DNA of 64,000 nt, taken from NCBI RefSeq assembly GCF_000003195.3, contig NC_012876.2, positions 47,797,276 to 47,861,275 of the forward strand, in the 5' to 3' direction. The position numbers were made by a program, and so were the translations under genes. Below, piece after piece: positions 43,091 to 55,304 of the stretch. The notes below the pieces were generated by a model that ran no database searches, was not told where the DNA came from, and saw only the letters and a program-made list of their open reading frames with translations. This stretch comes from Sorghum bicolor (lineage: Eukaryota > Streptophyta > Magnoliopsida > Poales > Poaceae). Positions within the stretch are counted from its first letter, which is position 1; each line of letters begins with the position of its first letter.

Positions 43091-43815
43091 TTCTACCCCT
43101 AGAATTTCAAAGCTTTATGTTCCCATGTACTTTTTGTATCGAGACCTTATGAATAAACGCACGGATAAAAAAGATCTTTCCCTCGAGCGGTTTACCTTTT
43201 TCGCTGGTCGAAATTTCAACATTAGAAGGGAGTACCGACTATAACCCGTCATAGTCGATACCCCCTCGAGGGCTAGCAGGGGGGTTCCCCCCCCAAATGT
43301 CGAAAAAATAAGAAAATTCTCTCGTTCCTATTAGTAAACCTCACGCAGTCGAGTAGTGGAGGCACCTCGAGCCCCTTAAGGGCCGAGGAACAACTTGCCT
43401 GAGGACTCCTACGCCCCCGGGCTACGGTACCTCTACTCGCATCCTCACCCTCGAGGTAATCGAGGTCGCTTTAACAAAAGACCAAATGGGAGCTACAGAC
43501 ATAGGCGCAAAGAGAAACAAAGGAGCCTCGAGCGGAAAGACAGATAAACATTCACAGGAATCTAACAACCACTTAAAGTCATTATATTACTCAAGACGAA
43601 TTAGCAAAGTACTATACACGGGGCCCAGGCACCCAGAGCAGGCTCGCAGGCCTCAGTCCGCGTCTCGGCCCTCACCATCATCGCCCGCGCCTGAGCTAGT
43701 CTCAGGAGGAAGTACTTCTGGCTCGAACAACTTAGCCAACCTCTCCCCAGGAACCTCCGCATCGTCGATCAAGGCATGGAGTCTCTCCTCATTCTCCGCG
43801 TCAGTCTTGGAGATG
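43091..43815. other. intergenic region between pol and the antisense gene of F
   Basis: Noncoding. It contains an inverted repeat CGACTAT-N8-ATAGTCG (43236-43257), then a CCCCCTCGAGGG palindrome (43261-43272) and a run of C (43285-43293). Many TCGA words occur. The dyad occupies the same relative place as the paired dyads of C and D. Confidence 0.65.
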
Positions 43816-46800
43816 TCAGTGACGAAGCCGTGGGACACCACCTCCATGTCGTAAGAAAAGCCTGAGTAGACTACCGCCATCGCCGACGTGAAGAGCGTCC
43901 CGCACCCGATCCCTCAGCGTAGCTCCAATGTAGCATAGCTGGTCGACGAGTGCGTCGCCTCGAGCCTCCTCCCTCGACTCATCAACAGGCTCGAGCTCCC
44001 AGGAGGCCGAGAGGTCGCTTATCGCAGTTTGTAGACGACCATTCAAGGCGACGTCCCCCTCGAGCTGAGTCTTGATGGAACGGGCCTCGACTTGGGCGGC
44101 CAGCAGTTCGTCTTTGAGCCCTGCAAGGACCAACATGAAGAAATTAAATAACAACAAGCACACCTCAGAAAAGAAACTCGATAGTAGAAACATACCACGG
44201 ATGCTCTCCTCCAGAGCCGTGTTCTCGCCAACCAAGTTGGTGTTGGCCCTCCCAACCTCCCTGTTGGAGCGCGCAAGCTCAGTGTTGGCGACACGCAGAT
44301 CCTCGATCACCTTGCCGGCTTGCGAGATGGCCCCATCTTTTTCCAACAGCGCTCTCTTCAGACGATCGATGTCGTCAGAAAGGCTGCGGGATCGAGCCTG
44401 CTCCGCCTCGAGATCTTCGAGGGCCTTCTTCTTGGCCTCCTCAGCGGCGCTCTTGGCGATCTCGCAATTCACACACTGCACCTTCATCCTCTGGAAGGAT
44501 TCTCGGATGGAGGCCAGGTCGGTCTTGAGGAGGCCCTTCTCGTTGTCTAGGTCAGCGACGGCATTCTTATAAGACAGGTCCTCCTCCCGGGCTTTGGACG
44601 CGGTATCCTCGACCATCATGGCCCGCTCCCTCAGGAGCGTAGCCTCTTCCACAGCTCTCGTCGAGACCTCTCGAGCTGTGGCCAGAGCAGCCTCCCTCTC
44701 CTTCTTCTCCTCCTCGAGCGCCAAGAGTTCCTTATAGGCCTTGAGGAGTTTCTCCTGCCACTCCAGGAGTTTGTCCTTGAGGATGGGGAGCTGCTCCCAG
44801 CCGCCTCTCGTGGCGTGGATGAAACTCGACTTGATGCGGGAAGTTTCTTTCAGGTCTTGCGAGCCGGTGATCGAGCAGTTAGGACACAAAACCAAATGTT
44901 CTATAAGGATTAAGGACTGAAAAACACTTACAAAGTAGGCCGGTGCGAGCCTGTTGTTAACCATGTCAGACAGGAGCCCCACCGTGTGCTTCATCCACAA
45001 GCGAAGCTCCTCGACGTGCTCCCACTTCTCGGCCTCCTTCCAATCGTCCAAAAAGATATTGGGTTCGGACGGATCGGTGGAAGCCCGGATGCGGATCCGG
45101 TCGGGACACCAGTTCTCCATCTCCTGGTCGGCGCGTGCCTTGACGCCTCGGATGAGCTCCTCGATGGTTTCGAGAGACCCCCCATGGTGCAGGAACAGGT
45201 CGACGAGAGAGGGGAACCGCCCGTCGTCATCCACCGTCTTCCACGTCCCAGTCTCGCTGCCGCCACCGCCACCCGACGTCCCGATCTCATCTTCCTTGGA
45301 GGGGACGCGCTCCTCCCATAATCGACGCCCCCGGTGGAACCCCGGAGCGATTCCGTCCATACCGTAGATCGTCCTCCTGATCTCAGAATCGGGATCGATG
45401 GGAGTACGCATCATGCAGGCGAGCGCCACCACACCATCCGCCCGCCCCGACTCTGCTGGGATCGCGGCAGGCGCTCCCAGACGGAGCCACGCCGGGGTCG
45501 GAGGACCAAAAACTGGCAGGCCCTCCTCCTGGTTTCCAGGCTCCTATGGCGCTACCAGCTCTGTTGGGGCGGATCAAGCGGTTCCGCCAGCTGCTGGCCC
45601 CCCTGCTGCTGCCGCTTCTGGAGCTCCTGTGGCTCCTGTTGACGGTCCTGCTCCTGCAGCCCCTCGAGCTGGGGGCAGGCCATCGGACGCCCTTCTTTCC
45701 CTTCTTTCCGCTGCAGCCACTGCTCCTCCTGCAGCTGCTGCCGCATCTCCTGCTCACGCCCCCTCCTCCTCTTTCTTTCTCTGCTCCTCGATGGAGCGAA
45801 GCCCGGCGGGCTAGGGCGTCCGCCTCGCGACGAGAGAAGTCTGGGCCTCCTCGTCCATAGGACGGGCATCCCTCGAAGACCCGTCGCCGCCAGACCCATC
45901 ACTTATGGTGATAGGGTCCCCCTCGACCCCAGATTGGGGGAGCTCGGGGGATCCCTCCTGCCCTTGGGAGTGAGGTGCCTCGGCCCACTTTGGCTACGAT
46001 GGGGCGGACTCACCCACCAGGGGACGGGGCAGGGCGTTCTCGGCGTCAGTCGGTGGTCGAGAGACGGAGGAGCCTATAAAACGCAAAACAAAGGTCAGTC
46101 ATCATGATGGTCGAGGCAAGAACAACACGAATCCCATAACGACGGGAATAAGCTACTAACCTGAATCCTTGGAGGCCGCTCCCACTTTGAGCCTTTTGGC
46201 CAACGAGGGTTGGGCCTGCTCGAGCGTGCGCTTCAACCTGAACGGGCATGAAAGAAGCTGCTACACGAAGGGAACACAATGACTTAGGAAGATGAAAATC
46301 ATAGCGTTGAAGACATTACCCCACATGGAGAACGGCTCGCCTGGCGGCTCCTCGACCAGTAGGCCTCGAACCACCCCGTGTCGAAGCTCCAGGCCCCTCA
46401 CGAGTGGGCACCGGCCTCTCCTCGACGTCTCCCCCTGGCGAGCGCCAGAGCTAGCGCTCCTGCGTCTTGTTTTCCCCTTGATGGAGGCCGCAGCATGGCC
46501 ACGGGTCAATGGCGCCGTCGCCTGGGACCTGGCCCGGTCGCCTGCCTTTGGCGCAGGAGGAGGTTGGGGGTGCGGGACGGACCGGCTTTGAGCCGGTGCG
46601 GGAGGGACATCGGCACGGGAGCGGTGGGGGGATGACTCCCTCTGCTGCCTCTCAAGAGACTCGCCTGGCCCCTCCTTTGGCGCTCCCGTCCGCAAGACAT
46701 CAGCGTTGGCTCGAGGCGGACCCTCTCGGATCCTATCAAGACGGGACGCCATCCCCCCGGAGTCGTCGCTGCAGTCATCACCGTTACCGCCGTCATCCTC

Positions 46801-48007
46801 GTTGGGGGATTATTTTTCAGGCTCCCCCCTTTGCCTGGACTTCGCTCGACGCGCCTCTAACGCTTGGCGGTCGAGATTCTTCTTCTTCTTTTCTTTCTTT
46901 TCTGAGTCCTTTGCGGACTTCTGCTTTTCTGCGGATTGACGCCGCTTGTCACGGTCGACCCCATCCTCCTTTACTGGAGGCCTTGAGGACCAAACGTCCA
47001 TCGATCCCTGCAGAGCAGAGACAAGCTTACAAAGGGACCAAGGGAGATCCAGAATCAAAGCCATATGCAAGAAAAGAACTTACCAGGTCGATTGAGCCCA
47101 CATCAGGCCTCATGGGGAAGCCATTGACAAGTTCCGGCTGGAAGTCACCAGCGACGGCCGCCCTGACCCGAGCCGCGACTTCATCGTCCGCCGGAGCCTC
47201 GTTGGACATCCGACATGCCTCGAGGTCCCGGGATGAAACGTCGGGAACCATCTGATCCATCCTCAGTGGCCGAGACATCGGTGGGAGGACTCTCCGATGA
47301 TGGACAGCCGAGAGGACGAGAGCGGCAGACAGGCCCTCCACGCGTAGCTTCTTCAAGGCGTCGAGGAGGGGTTCGAGCCTGGACTGGTGGACTTGGATGA
47401 CGCCGTACGTCCAGTTCTCCAGACACTTCGTGATTAAATGGCCGGTGTAGGGAGGAAGGAGGTCATCGTCGTTCCTCAGGTAAAACCACTTGGAGTCCCA
47501 TTCAGCGTGGTTCGAGGACAATCCCACCGAGATGTACTCGCGTGGCCTCTCCGTCTTCAGCACCAGGTTGAGGCACCTGGCCCGCACAGGTTTCCTCACG
47601 CCTGTGGTCCCAGTGGGGGCATTGAAGAGCTCGCCCCTGTAGAGGTGGAGCCACAGGTCACAGTGGGGCATCATCCCCAAATAGCCCTGACACACCGGGG
47701 CAAAGACCGCCACGACGGTGATGGCATTTGGGGAGAAATGCTGGAGCTCCACCCCGTAATGGTGGCAAAGCGCTCGCATGAAGCGACTCGGAGGAGTGCC
47801 CAGGCCGTGACGGTGGAATTTGGCGAAGGAGACCACATAGCCAGTGGGCGGCCTGGGCTCCCGGTGGTCCGCCGCCGGCGCAATCCACTCCGGCCGCGAC
47901 GATGAAGTGCGGGGGCGCAGAAGACCCTCCCTCTCAAGCTCCAGCAGTCGGCGCTCCGTCATCGACGACGGGCACCAGTCGTCGGCGGCGACGAGTCTCA
48001 CAGGCAT
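43816..48007 (-). pseudogene. antisense spliced gene of F: gypsy-type transposon domain plus coiled coil
   Basis: On the minus strand. Exon 1 (48007-47084, 308 codons) ends at a clean GTAAGT. Its centre (about residues 50-130) resembles the 'putative gypsy type transposon' domain: S-F-A-K-F-H-R-H-G-L-G-T-P-P-S-R-F-M and C-D-L-W-L-H-L-Y-R-G. Exon 2 (47007-46320) begins with a Lys-rich patch (K-K-E-K-K-K-K) and is Arg/Pro-rich, with one in-frame TAA at 46810-46812. A short exon lies near 46257-46161, then 46073-44932, and two more exons separated by introns at about 44931-44856 and 44195-44121. The last parts (about 44850-43900) are a long coiled coil. Several stops and probable indels occur at 45400-46050, where I cannot fix the frame. 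It occupies the same place, with the same general layout, as the unrelated-looking gene of C and D. Confidence 0.72.
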
Positions 48008-48896
48008 CTTTGAGTGGAAGGAAGGCGGATTCGCTACTGCTCGAGGGCGCGCGCGCGTGAGATGGCAAGGGAGCTAAGGCGATAATGAAGGCAGAAGGCA
48101 GAAGGGAGAACGACATCTAGGCCATGGGATATTTATAGGTAGCGACCCACCAATGGATAGATCTGATAAATACGGTAACTCCTCCCCATAAATGTGCCGC
48201 CTAACGGTATTTTTCCTCTCGCAGACGGGAAGCTACGAATTCCGTGCTGATACAGTGTCACAACGGCTCCCGCCTAAAAGGACGCGCCCAACGGGCAAAA
48301 AGGCGAACCGTCACGGCCTCTTCCTTCCCTTATAAGCCAAGGTACGTACCTATGAAAGTCTCGAGAGGTCGCAGGCTGACCTTCCGAAAGGGTTCGACAG
48401 CCGATCTCGAGCACCAGAGTCAGGGATGCCCGGCGACAGCCGAACTCGCTGGGGATGTCCAAGGTAGGGTAGGGACAGTCGAGAGGAATCCCCCGATGGG
48501 AGGCATCGAGCCACTGGACTCTATCGAACGAGACCAGCATCACTGACCTCGTCGACCCCGCTTTATGAGAACGCCTCCGGGCTACAGCTGACCCCCTCGA
48601 ATGGGGCACAGGTTCTCACTTGGATTACCCGTTAGGAGCTCAATTTGGGGTGGATAACGCTCGCTCTATCGAGAGTACGTCGAAACCCCTATGCAGACAA
48701 GCCAATCAGAACCTTCCACCATGGGTGTCGATAGCGTTTCTGCACATTCAACAATATAACCCTCGAAGGAGTCAAAAACTCCTCCAAGGGCTCGGGGGCT
48801 ACCCCCGCGGGGTTGCTCGCACACCCCACAGAACCTCAGTCTTAAAATAAAGCCTCCACTTGAGCGCCAGCGCTCAAATGGAGACTAGGGGGCTAC
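48008..48896 (+). other. upstream region of the antisense gene and polypurine tract of F
   Basis: Noncoding. On the minus strand TATAAATA (48131-48138) lies about 125 bp upstream of the ATG and is a plausible promoter of the antisense gene. TCGA words are frequent (about 12 in 48360-48780). It ends in the purine tract GGAGACTAGGGGGCTAC (48880-48896) at the LTR. Confidence 0.65.
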
Positions 48897-49955
48897 TGTC
48901 GAGGATATCAGTAAGGGATACCCCAACCGATGTCCATGTTGGGATTATTCGTACACAATTCGAGGCCTCCTACTCGACGCTCTACCCAGTCATGCGTACG
49001 GTCATCGACGACCGCAGCCTCGAAGACAGAAAGGGCGTCAAGCGAATCGGTCAGGGCTCGAGCGCCAGCTACCGTCGAATACGGAAATAGGCTCGAGCGA
49101 ATCAGAAGGCGTCGAGCGCAAGGACGTCGCCCACCGCCTGACGTAGGCACGGGAACCAGGGCATTTAATGCGCCTGTCACGTTCTCACCTAACACGCCAG
49201 TCACGGGAAGCGTGATAGGAAACAGGCACCTGTCCCGTCATTCTTTTTGCAGCCTTCCCCACCAAACGATCCAGAGCATGTCAGGACGCAGGAAGTGGGG
49301 TCAGAACGTCTAATCAAGACCCCCTCCAGAAAGCCCAGGTCAGCGCTCTGGCAAGCAGGGCGCCACACGGCGTCCGACCCTCGACCAGACCCGTTTCCTT
49401 CCTGGGGAAGGGTTGGGCGTCGAAAGACAGCACTATGACTACTCCGACGCATCTAGCGCCATGACGTACAGGCGTGCGACCGATAATCCAGCCCAAGACA
49501 GTGCACAGAGCAGGATACAGGGGCATGTGTAATCATCATCAAGCTACCAGGACGGGACGGCTCGAGACCACGCCGGTACGGAGGCCTCGAGTAGGTCAGC
49601 ACGCCATGCCTCTATCGACCCCTACTCTGACGCCTATACTTGTACCCTAGGCTTCTCCTTCGAACTATAAAAGGAGAGGTCTAGGAAGAGATACATCATC
49701 AGGACACAACACAACACACCAGCCATACGTAGTAGTGCAACTCGCACCACCACACTCCATACCACGCTTGTATTCACCCCTGTACAAGCACTTAGGTGCA
49801 AAATAATACAAACTCTCCCTCCCCCACTGGACGTAGGGCCTTCTCTTGCCCGAACCAGGATAAATCTTTATGTCTTTTTGCATCACCATCTGGAAAAGGG
49901 AGCACGCATACAAATTCACTAGTCGGTGTGACCCCCCGGGGAGAAAACACCGACA
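48897..49955 (+). repeat. 3' LTR of F
   Basis: 1059 bp, the same length and termini as the 5' LTR. It is followed by AAGTT (49956-49960) and the rest of the E LTR. TATAAAA at 49666-49672. Confidence 0.92.
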
Positions 49956-50598
49956 AAGTTCATTGTAGAGTTGAGAGGTGCCCTCGAAGGATAACCTTTC
50001 CTCTACATAGACAGAGCAAAAGCTAGTGTTTGGAGATGAGAGCTCTCCTCTCATCTCTAAACTAGAGTAGATCTAGATAGTAGCGAGATGGAGAGCGAGG
50101 GAGGATTGGAGGAGAGGCTAGCCTATCGGTTCTTCCTCCGGTTGTACTTCGCCATGATCAAGCTCTAATCATGCTTGCTCATGGGATGACTCAAGTAATC
50201 TACTTCTATTTCATTATGCAATTATTATGCATGTATGTTCTGGTTCACAACTCTTTTGAGTACTTTAATCTATAGGATGCTATAGGTGAGAGTTGTAGTA
50301 TAGGTGTAAGCGTGGTGCTTAGACCTAGATGGATCGTGTGGTAGGCCGCGTGAGTGACAGTTACGTTGGTCCCCTGTAGTCCACCTCCTGTTAGCAGGAC
50401 GGGTAGGGTTTATCGGCCTATGGATAAGCATCCTTTGTGGTGTATTCTTATCACATGGTTCGTCCCAGACATAGACATACCCCTTTAAAGTAGAGAAACC
50501 ATAGTTATCCTCTCTATTCTCCTACCATCGCCCAAATACTAGACTGCTCTACTCTCTAATCCCATATTTTCACCCATTGTTATCTTACCTTTAATATT
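49956..50598 (+). repeat. 3' LTR of E, second piece
   Basis: Continues the E LTR from the F insertion point (matches about 24847-25522) and stops at 50598, where the D LTR begins. It has lost about 30 bp near 50325 compared with the 5' LTR. Confidence 0.87.
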
Positions 50599-51314
50599 TG
50601 TTGATGTGAAAGCTGATCTTCAAACACAAAGGGCTAATACCCGATTCAAACGTTAAGGCATGCCAGCCGATTTGACCTTACTATCGGCAAAGGTGACAAC
50701 TCGAATACTTTGGTCCCGACAACAGCGATGCGCCCGGATGTCACGGCCAAGCGGTATTCACGCGGAACTCGAGAATATGTCGACCTTAAGTCGACGAATT
50801 CCTAAGAACTCGTAGTAAAAAGGAAAATATGACGAAGTCGTCGAAAAAGTAGGTACTGGAATATGAGTAAAAACTTGTGTTTGATTGATTGATCGATTGT
50901 TCATTACAAGGCCCTAGGGTCTACATTTATACCCTGCTCAAAGAGCTACAATCAGACACGACTAGGACTCAAATTCCAAACTAAACAGAATCCGTATACA
51001 AAACGAATTTAAATAACTAAGGAAAACATAAAACTATCCCCTTGTAACCGACCGGGACACCGCCACAGATCAATCGGCAATCTCCATGCTTTCCTTCAGA
51101 ACCATCGGCAGACCCCCTGTTATGGCCATCGGCAAACACTGATACTGATCATCGGCACAAACACGTCACCACCTCTGGACTTAGTCACATTCAATTGTCT
51201 CTTCATCGGCAATCACCTCCATCGGCAACTTCCCTGCAGACTAGTTACCGTTGCTCCATCTGCCGATCTATACTTTTCTGATCCCCGGGTACGTGTCTAA
51301 AAATAGTGTCAACA
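50599..51314 (-). repeat. 3' LTR of D
   Basis: 716 bp; in plus orientation TGTTGATGTG to GTGTCAACA. TATAAA on the minus strand at 50936-50941. About nine ATCGGCA/TGCCGAT words lie at 51060-51560, straddling the LTR edge. Confidence 0.87.
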
Positions 51315-51873
51315 CATGCCCCCCAATTTCGGAGTATAAAATTATTAATGCTCCAAAATTCTCTGCAGTAATGATGCCTTTCTGCAATTAACTCTCCCAA
51401 TTTGGTAACCGACCGTTAAATCTGAACAACCTTGTCCCGATTCTCCTACAGATTCCTCGAATTCCTCAACCTCCCGAACCGGATCTCTCCACTTTATGCG
51501 CCCATCGGCAATATTACCGTTAGAGGGAACTGCCGATGTACCGACCAGGAGATCTCGCACAGTGAAATATCTCCAAAATCGTGACCGCTTGCTGTCAAAT
51601 CAAATGCACAATCTCTTGATTACCGCACAAATAGTTACCATATCCACCTGAACACCCTCGGATTTCAGGGATGCAGTAAAGAGATAAGTCAAATTTGCCC
51701 CTGCCCGTTTTGTTCTATAAATACTTCATTCTCGGGTACTCCTTCTCCATCTTGTCATTCTACAGCCCAAAATCCACTTTCACGGTGGTGGCACCACCCG
51801 AGGACTCCAAGAACTTCAACGAAGGCCTTCTTCACCAATCTCCCAAGTCTTCGATATTCTTCCTCGCAAGAAA
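51315..51873 (-). other. polypurine tract of D and upstream region of its antisense gene
   Basis: The purine tract (minus) CCGAAATTGGGGGGCATG is at 51315-51332, next to the LTR. The rest is noncoding and probably holds the promoter of the antisense gene; CTATAAATA at 51714-51722 (plus) is about 155 bp upstream of the ATG. Confidence 0.65.
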
Positions 51874-54800
51874 ATGGCCATCAACTTCACCGTGCCTGAG
51901 GTCAGTTCACTACCCTTCTTTTCCGCACTTCTATTGTATTTCTGTTCATCCGTAATTCCTTTTACTGAATACTTCTCCTTTTTTATTCTCTCTTTTATCC
52001 TAAAAAATTTCTATGATTTGGCCGATAAGATTGTAATCCCTACCGATCAACCCCACCTCCAATGTCTTGGCCCGCTAGGAAACCCAGATCACACCGATCT
52101 AATAAACGCAGAGACAAACAGAGTTCCTTTTAGAGCCGAAAACTTCTCCTTAGATCTATGGAAGGATGCCTTCCGTTCGTGGCCCAGTCGTACCAAGGGA
52201 TGGAAGGATTGGTTTTTGAGAGACAGCCACGCAAATGAGGTTCAGTGGGGTGAGCGAAAATTGGATCAGTGCATTAGGTTGTCCCTTGCCGATATGGAGA
52301 GGAACGAGTCACTGTTAATTGCTGCCTCATACTTTTGGTGAGACACGCTCAACGCTTTTGTGTTTGGCCATGGCCCTACTTCTCCTACACTTGCCGATGT
52401 GCTCATGCTCACCGGCCTAGATATATCCACTGCCGATAACAGTCATCTTTTTGACACCAAACCTAGCGCTAAGGTGAAAACTCACGCTATCGGCGGTTGG
52501 TCTGGATATATTCAGAAGTACCGAAAACAGGTCCTGTCAGCGTAAAGGAACAGACCACTTTCCTGAATATGTGGCTGGACAAGTTTGTGTTCTGTGGCCG
52601 ATCGGCAGGACCAACTTCTGTTTACTTATCGGCAGCAGAAAGAGTAGCCGATGGTGGCCGATTTCCTCTTGGCCGATACCTGCTTGGCTCGGTTTATCAT
52701 CTCCTCCACCAAGTGGCCAGGAAACTTCTGCTCGGCCAACCCATCGGCAACTTAGGGGGTCCTTGGTGGTTTGTCAACATGTGGCTTAATCTCCACATGC
52801 ACAAGCGCCTTGAATTTGACCTCTTTGCATAGTGCTTCGCAAGGGATATAGCCTAGGATTATGAACTGGATGAAGAAGAATCAGCAACTCGTTCTACCTT
52901 GAACTTTGGTGAAGCTGCCATAGTCTTACCTGGCACTGGTGGTAACGAAGACCAGGTCAGCCGATTCTTTCAAACTCTATATGAAGGTCTGACCAGAGAA
53001 TAGTGAGCATGGATGCCCTATGAAGATCCAGACACCAGATTCCCCTTAACTTTTCTTCCCTTCAATGATGCTCTCAACAAGGACCGTGACGTGATGATGG
53101 CAATTATCACCCCAAGGGCCATACCAGTGAACTTCTTTGGCACTAGAAAAGCTTCCAATCTAACATATGAATTTTATAATCCATCGGCACTAGCTCGCCA
53201 ACTGGCTTTCGGCCAACTGCCGATTGCGCTTTGCTACGCCGATGTGATAAAGCCGAGGGAGATCATCACCAACAACCTTGAATGGATCAGGATAGCTCAG
53301 CTTCCGCCAAACGCCGATACAGATATTGACCTATCGGCTTGGATCCCAGCTCTCTTCATCACTCAGGAACACAAACAGTGGTAGGAAGAGTGGAAAGAGC
53401 ATCTGTTCTGCAGATCGGCACTCACATATCGTGGCATGATTGATCCCAAATACAAGGTCCCCGATAATACTGTAAGTGTTTTAACCGATGTTTCAATCCC
53501 TTCATTCTCACTCTCTATCGGTAACTTACTCTCTTTGTTTTGTTCAGGTTGATGACACACCACCATCAGTTAGCAGAAGTGGCAAGCCGATTGAACTCCT
53601 TCCATCGAGCCCGATCTCTTTGATCGGCAACAACGCTCCAACCTTGGCCACTTTAATGCACCGGGGTGTACGTCTCAAGAAAATCACCACCAAGCGGACG
53701 AAAACATCCCCGTCGGTAGCTGCCGCTGCCTTGGCGCAAGCCTTCAAGGTAAACTTACAAATTCTTCAACTTATACCGATTCCATTCTTATACTTACACA
53801 ATGTTCAGGACACATTGACTAGCATAGGAACTTCATCAGTAACTTTGATTATTTTAATCAGAACTCCATCAATACCCTGTTACACTTGTACTTATAAACT
53901 TTTCATTGTTGTATCACCATACTGGCACATCGGCAAAAACCAGAGGTATGACTGTCGATGCCCCCCAGTCCAGTCAACCGAAGAGAAAAGGTTCCAAGAG
54001 TACCAAACCACAAGCGAAGCGCCAGAGGACAGTAACGCCTCCCCCTCCTCCAAGGTCACCGATCCCGGTGGAATCGTCTCCCTCTTCTCCAGAAGCTCAG
54101 ATACAACAAGCACCGTCTCCTCCTCAGCCACAAGAAGAACCCAAAACAGAAGAACTTCATCTAGAAGAACCTCAACCAGAAGCAACATCGGCTGACGTGC
54201 ACGAGCAGACCGTCGATCCAACAAGCTTAATCATAGCATCGTTAGTCTCCTCAATTCAGACAAGCACTGCACCCCCTCAAGGTAAAATACTACTCACGAA
54301 ATTACTGCCGATGGACCCATCTTTGCACTTTATTAATCATTTATGTCAATCTTTTAGCTGACATAGTCTCATCGGCAACTCCAGCCGATCAGCCTATGGT
54401 TCCATCGGCCTCAACTAGTCAGAGGCGAGAGATAGCTCTGAAACAAGTAAGTTCCCCAATCTCTATTTTTATCATCATCAGTATTTGATCATAAAATAAC
54501 TTATTTTATCTCCTTCACCATTGAAATCTTTGAGGATGAAGGCGAGGAAGCAAGTTCTTCTCGAGCGGTTGGAATCTCATCGGCAGAGATTAGAGCAAAG
54601 TTGGAAGATTTATCAGCCCTCCTTCATCAAGACACGGCCCAATTGGTTGATGACTCCGATGGAGCCAAGGCCCTGTTCAAGGCTCTTAGAGGCCATATCC
54701 CTGCCGATGCCGAGGAGATCCTCTTCAAGGTTGCTCACTTGGAGAGTCGGCAGCTTCAGTATCAAAAGGCTGCTCAGCGCCTTGCCGATAGAGCTACTCA

Positions 54801-55178
54801 CGCCCAGCTCTTAGAAGTGATGATGAATGTAAAACTCCTTACCGATGAAAAGCATAAGAGTATCGGTATTTTGAAATCCTTAGGAGATGTGTTGAAGCAA
54901 AAGATTTCTGATCTATCGGCGAAAAGGGAAGCCCTGTTGGTAGAACTCAAACAAGTGGAAGAAGCTCTGTCCTAAGCTCAACGGGAAGAAAGACAGCTGC
55001 CTGAGGCGATCAAGATTCTTGAACAAGAGCAAAACGTCCAAGCCCGCAAAGCACTGCAGATGAAGAAGAAACTGAAGCCAGTGGAGGGCTCTGCCGATGA
55101 TGACATGAAAGAGATAGAGAAAGCCGATCAGATTCGTCTACGCACCATATCAACGATCCAGGCTCTGTTAAACATGTG
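51874..55178 (+). pseudogene. antisense plant-mobile-domain gene of D, decayed
   Basis: It parallels the C gene exon by exon: 51874-51900, about 52015-53471, 53548-53748, about 53918-54281, 54358-54446 and about 54510-55178. The mobile-domain motifs are recognisable (F-V-F-G-H-G, L-M-L-T-G-L, W-S-G-Y). Breaks: a TGA near 52339, a one-base loss near 52520, stops near 52830, 52852 and 53000, a stop near 53384 and another near 54974. The acceptors before exons 2 and 4, and probably 6, have lost AG, whereas the C copy keeps it. The coiled-coil exon is mostly readable. Transcribed against pol. Confidence 0.8.
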
Positions 55179-55239
55179 AACTCTTCATCGGCGGCATATT
55201 TTGCTCTTTTCTTTTAAACACTCCTAATATTTTGATCTA

Positions 55240-55260
55240 GCCGATAGGACTGTTATCGGC
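55240..55260. other. 21-bp dyad 1 between convergent genes of D
   Basis: Perfect GCCGATA-N7-TATCGGC, about 60 bp after the end of the antisense gene. Counterpart of the C dyads. Confidence 0.7.
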
Positions 55261-55304
55261 ATCTCTTAAAACATCGTACTTAGTCCCAAGCACATTTCAA
55301 TCCA

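Larger units (their letters stand above)
31683..49955 (+). mobile_element. complete Tat-lineage Ty3/gypsy element F (18.3 kb), with solo LTR G inside
   Basis: Both LTRs are 1059 bp and the element is flanked by AAGTT. Order: 5' LTR, primer site, gag, protease, RT (split by G, 36167-40131), RNase H, archaeal-type RNase H, integrase, an intergenic dyad region, an antisense spliced gene (43816-48007), a polypurine tract, 3' LTR. Without G it is about 14.3 kb. By hand the LTRs differ at about 44 of 1059 positions (about 4%), mostly C/T and G/A. Several frame breaks make pol inactive. Confidence 0.93.
24398..50598 (+). mobile_element. Athila-type element E, gag only, split by element F
   Basis: 5' LTR 24398-25761, primer site, one gag gene, about 3.8 kb noncoding, a polypurine tract, and a 3' LTR in two pieces (31252-31682 and 49956-50598). 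The gap between the pieces is exactly element F. The second piece is itself cut at 50598 by element D. There is no protease, RT or integrase, so this resembles the described class of terminal-repeat elements carrying only GAG. Its own target duplication cannot be tested, because the right end is lost. Confidence 0.85.

Noticed and set aside
44072..45860. Plus-strand frames opposite the antisense gene of F
   Set aside because: Shadows of the minus-strand coiled coil and linker; Leu/Ser/Pro-rich without domain.
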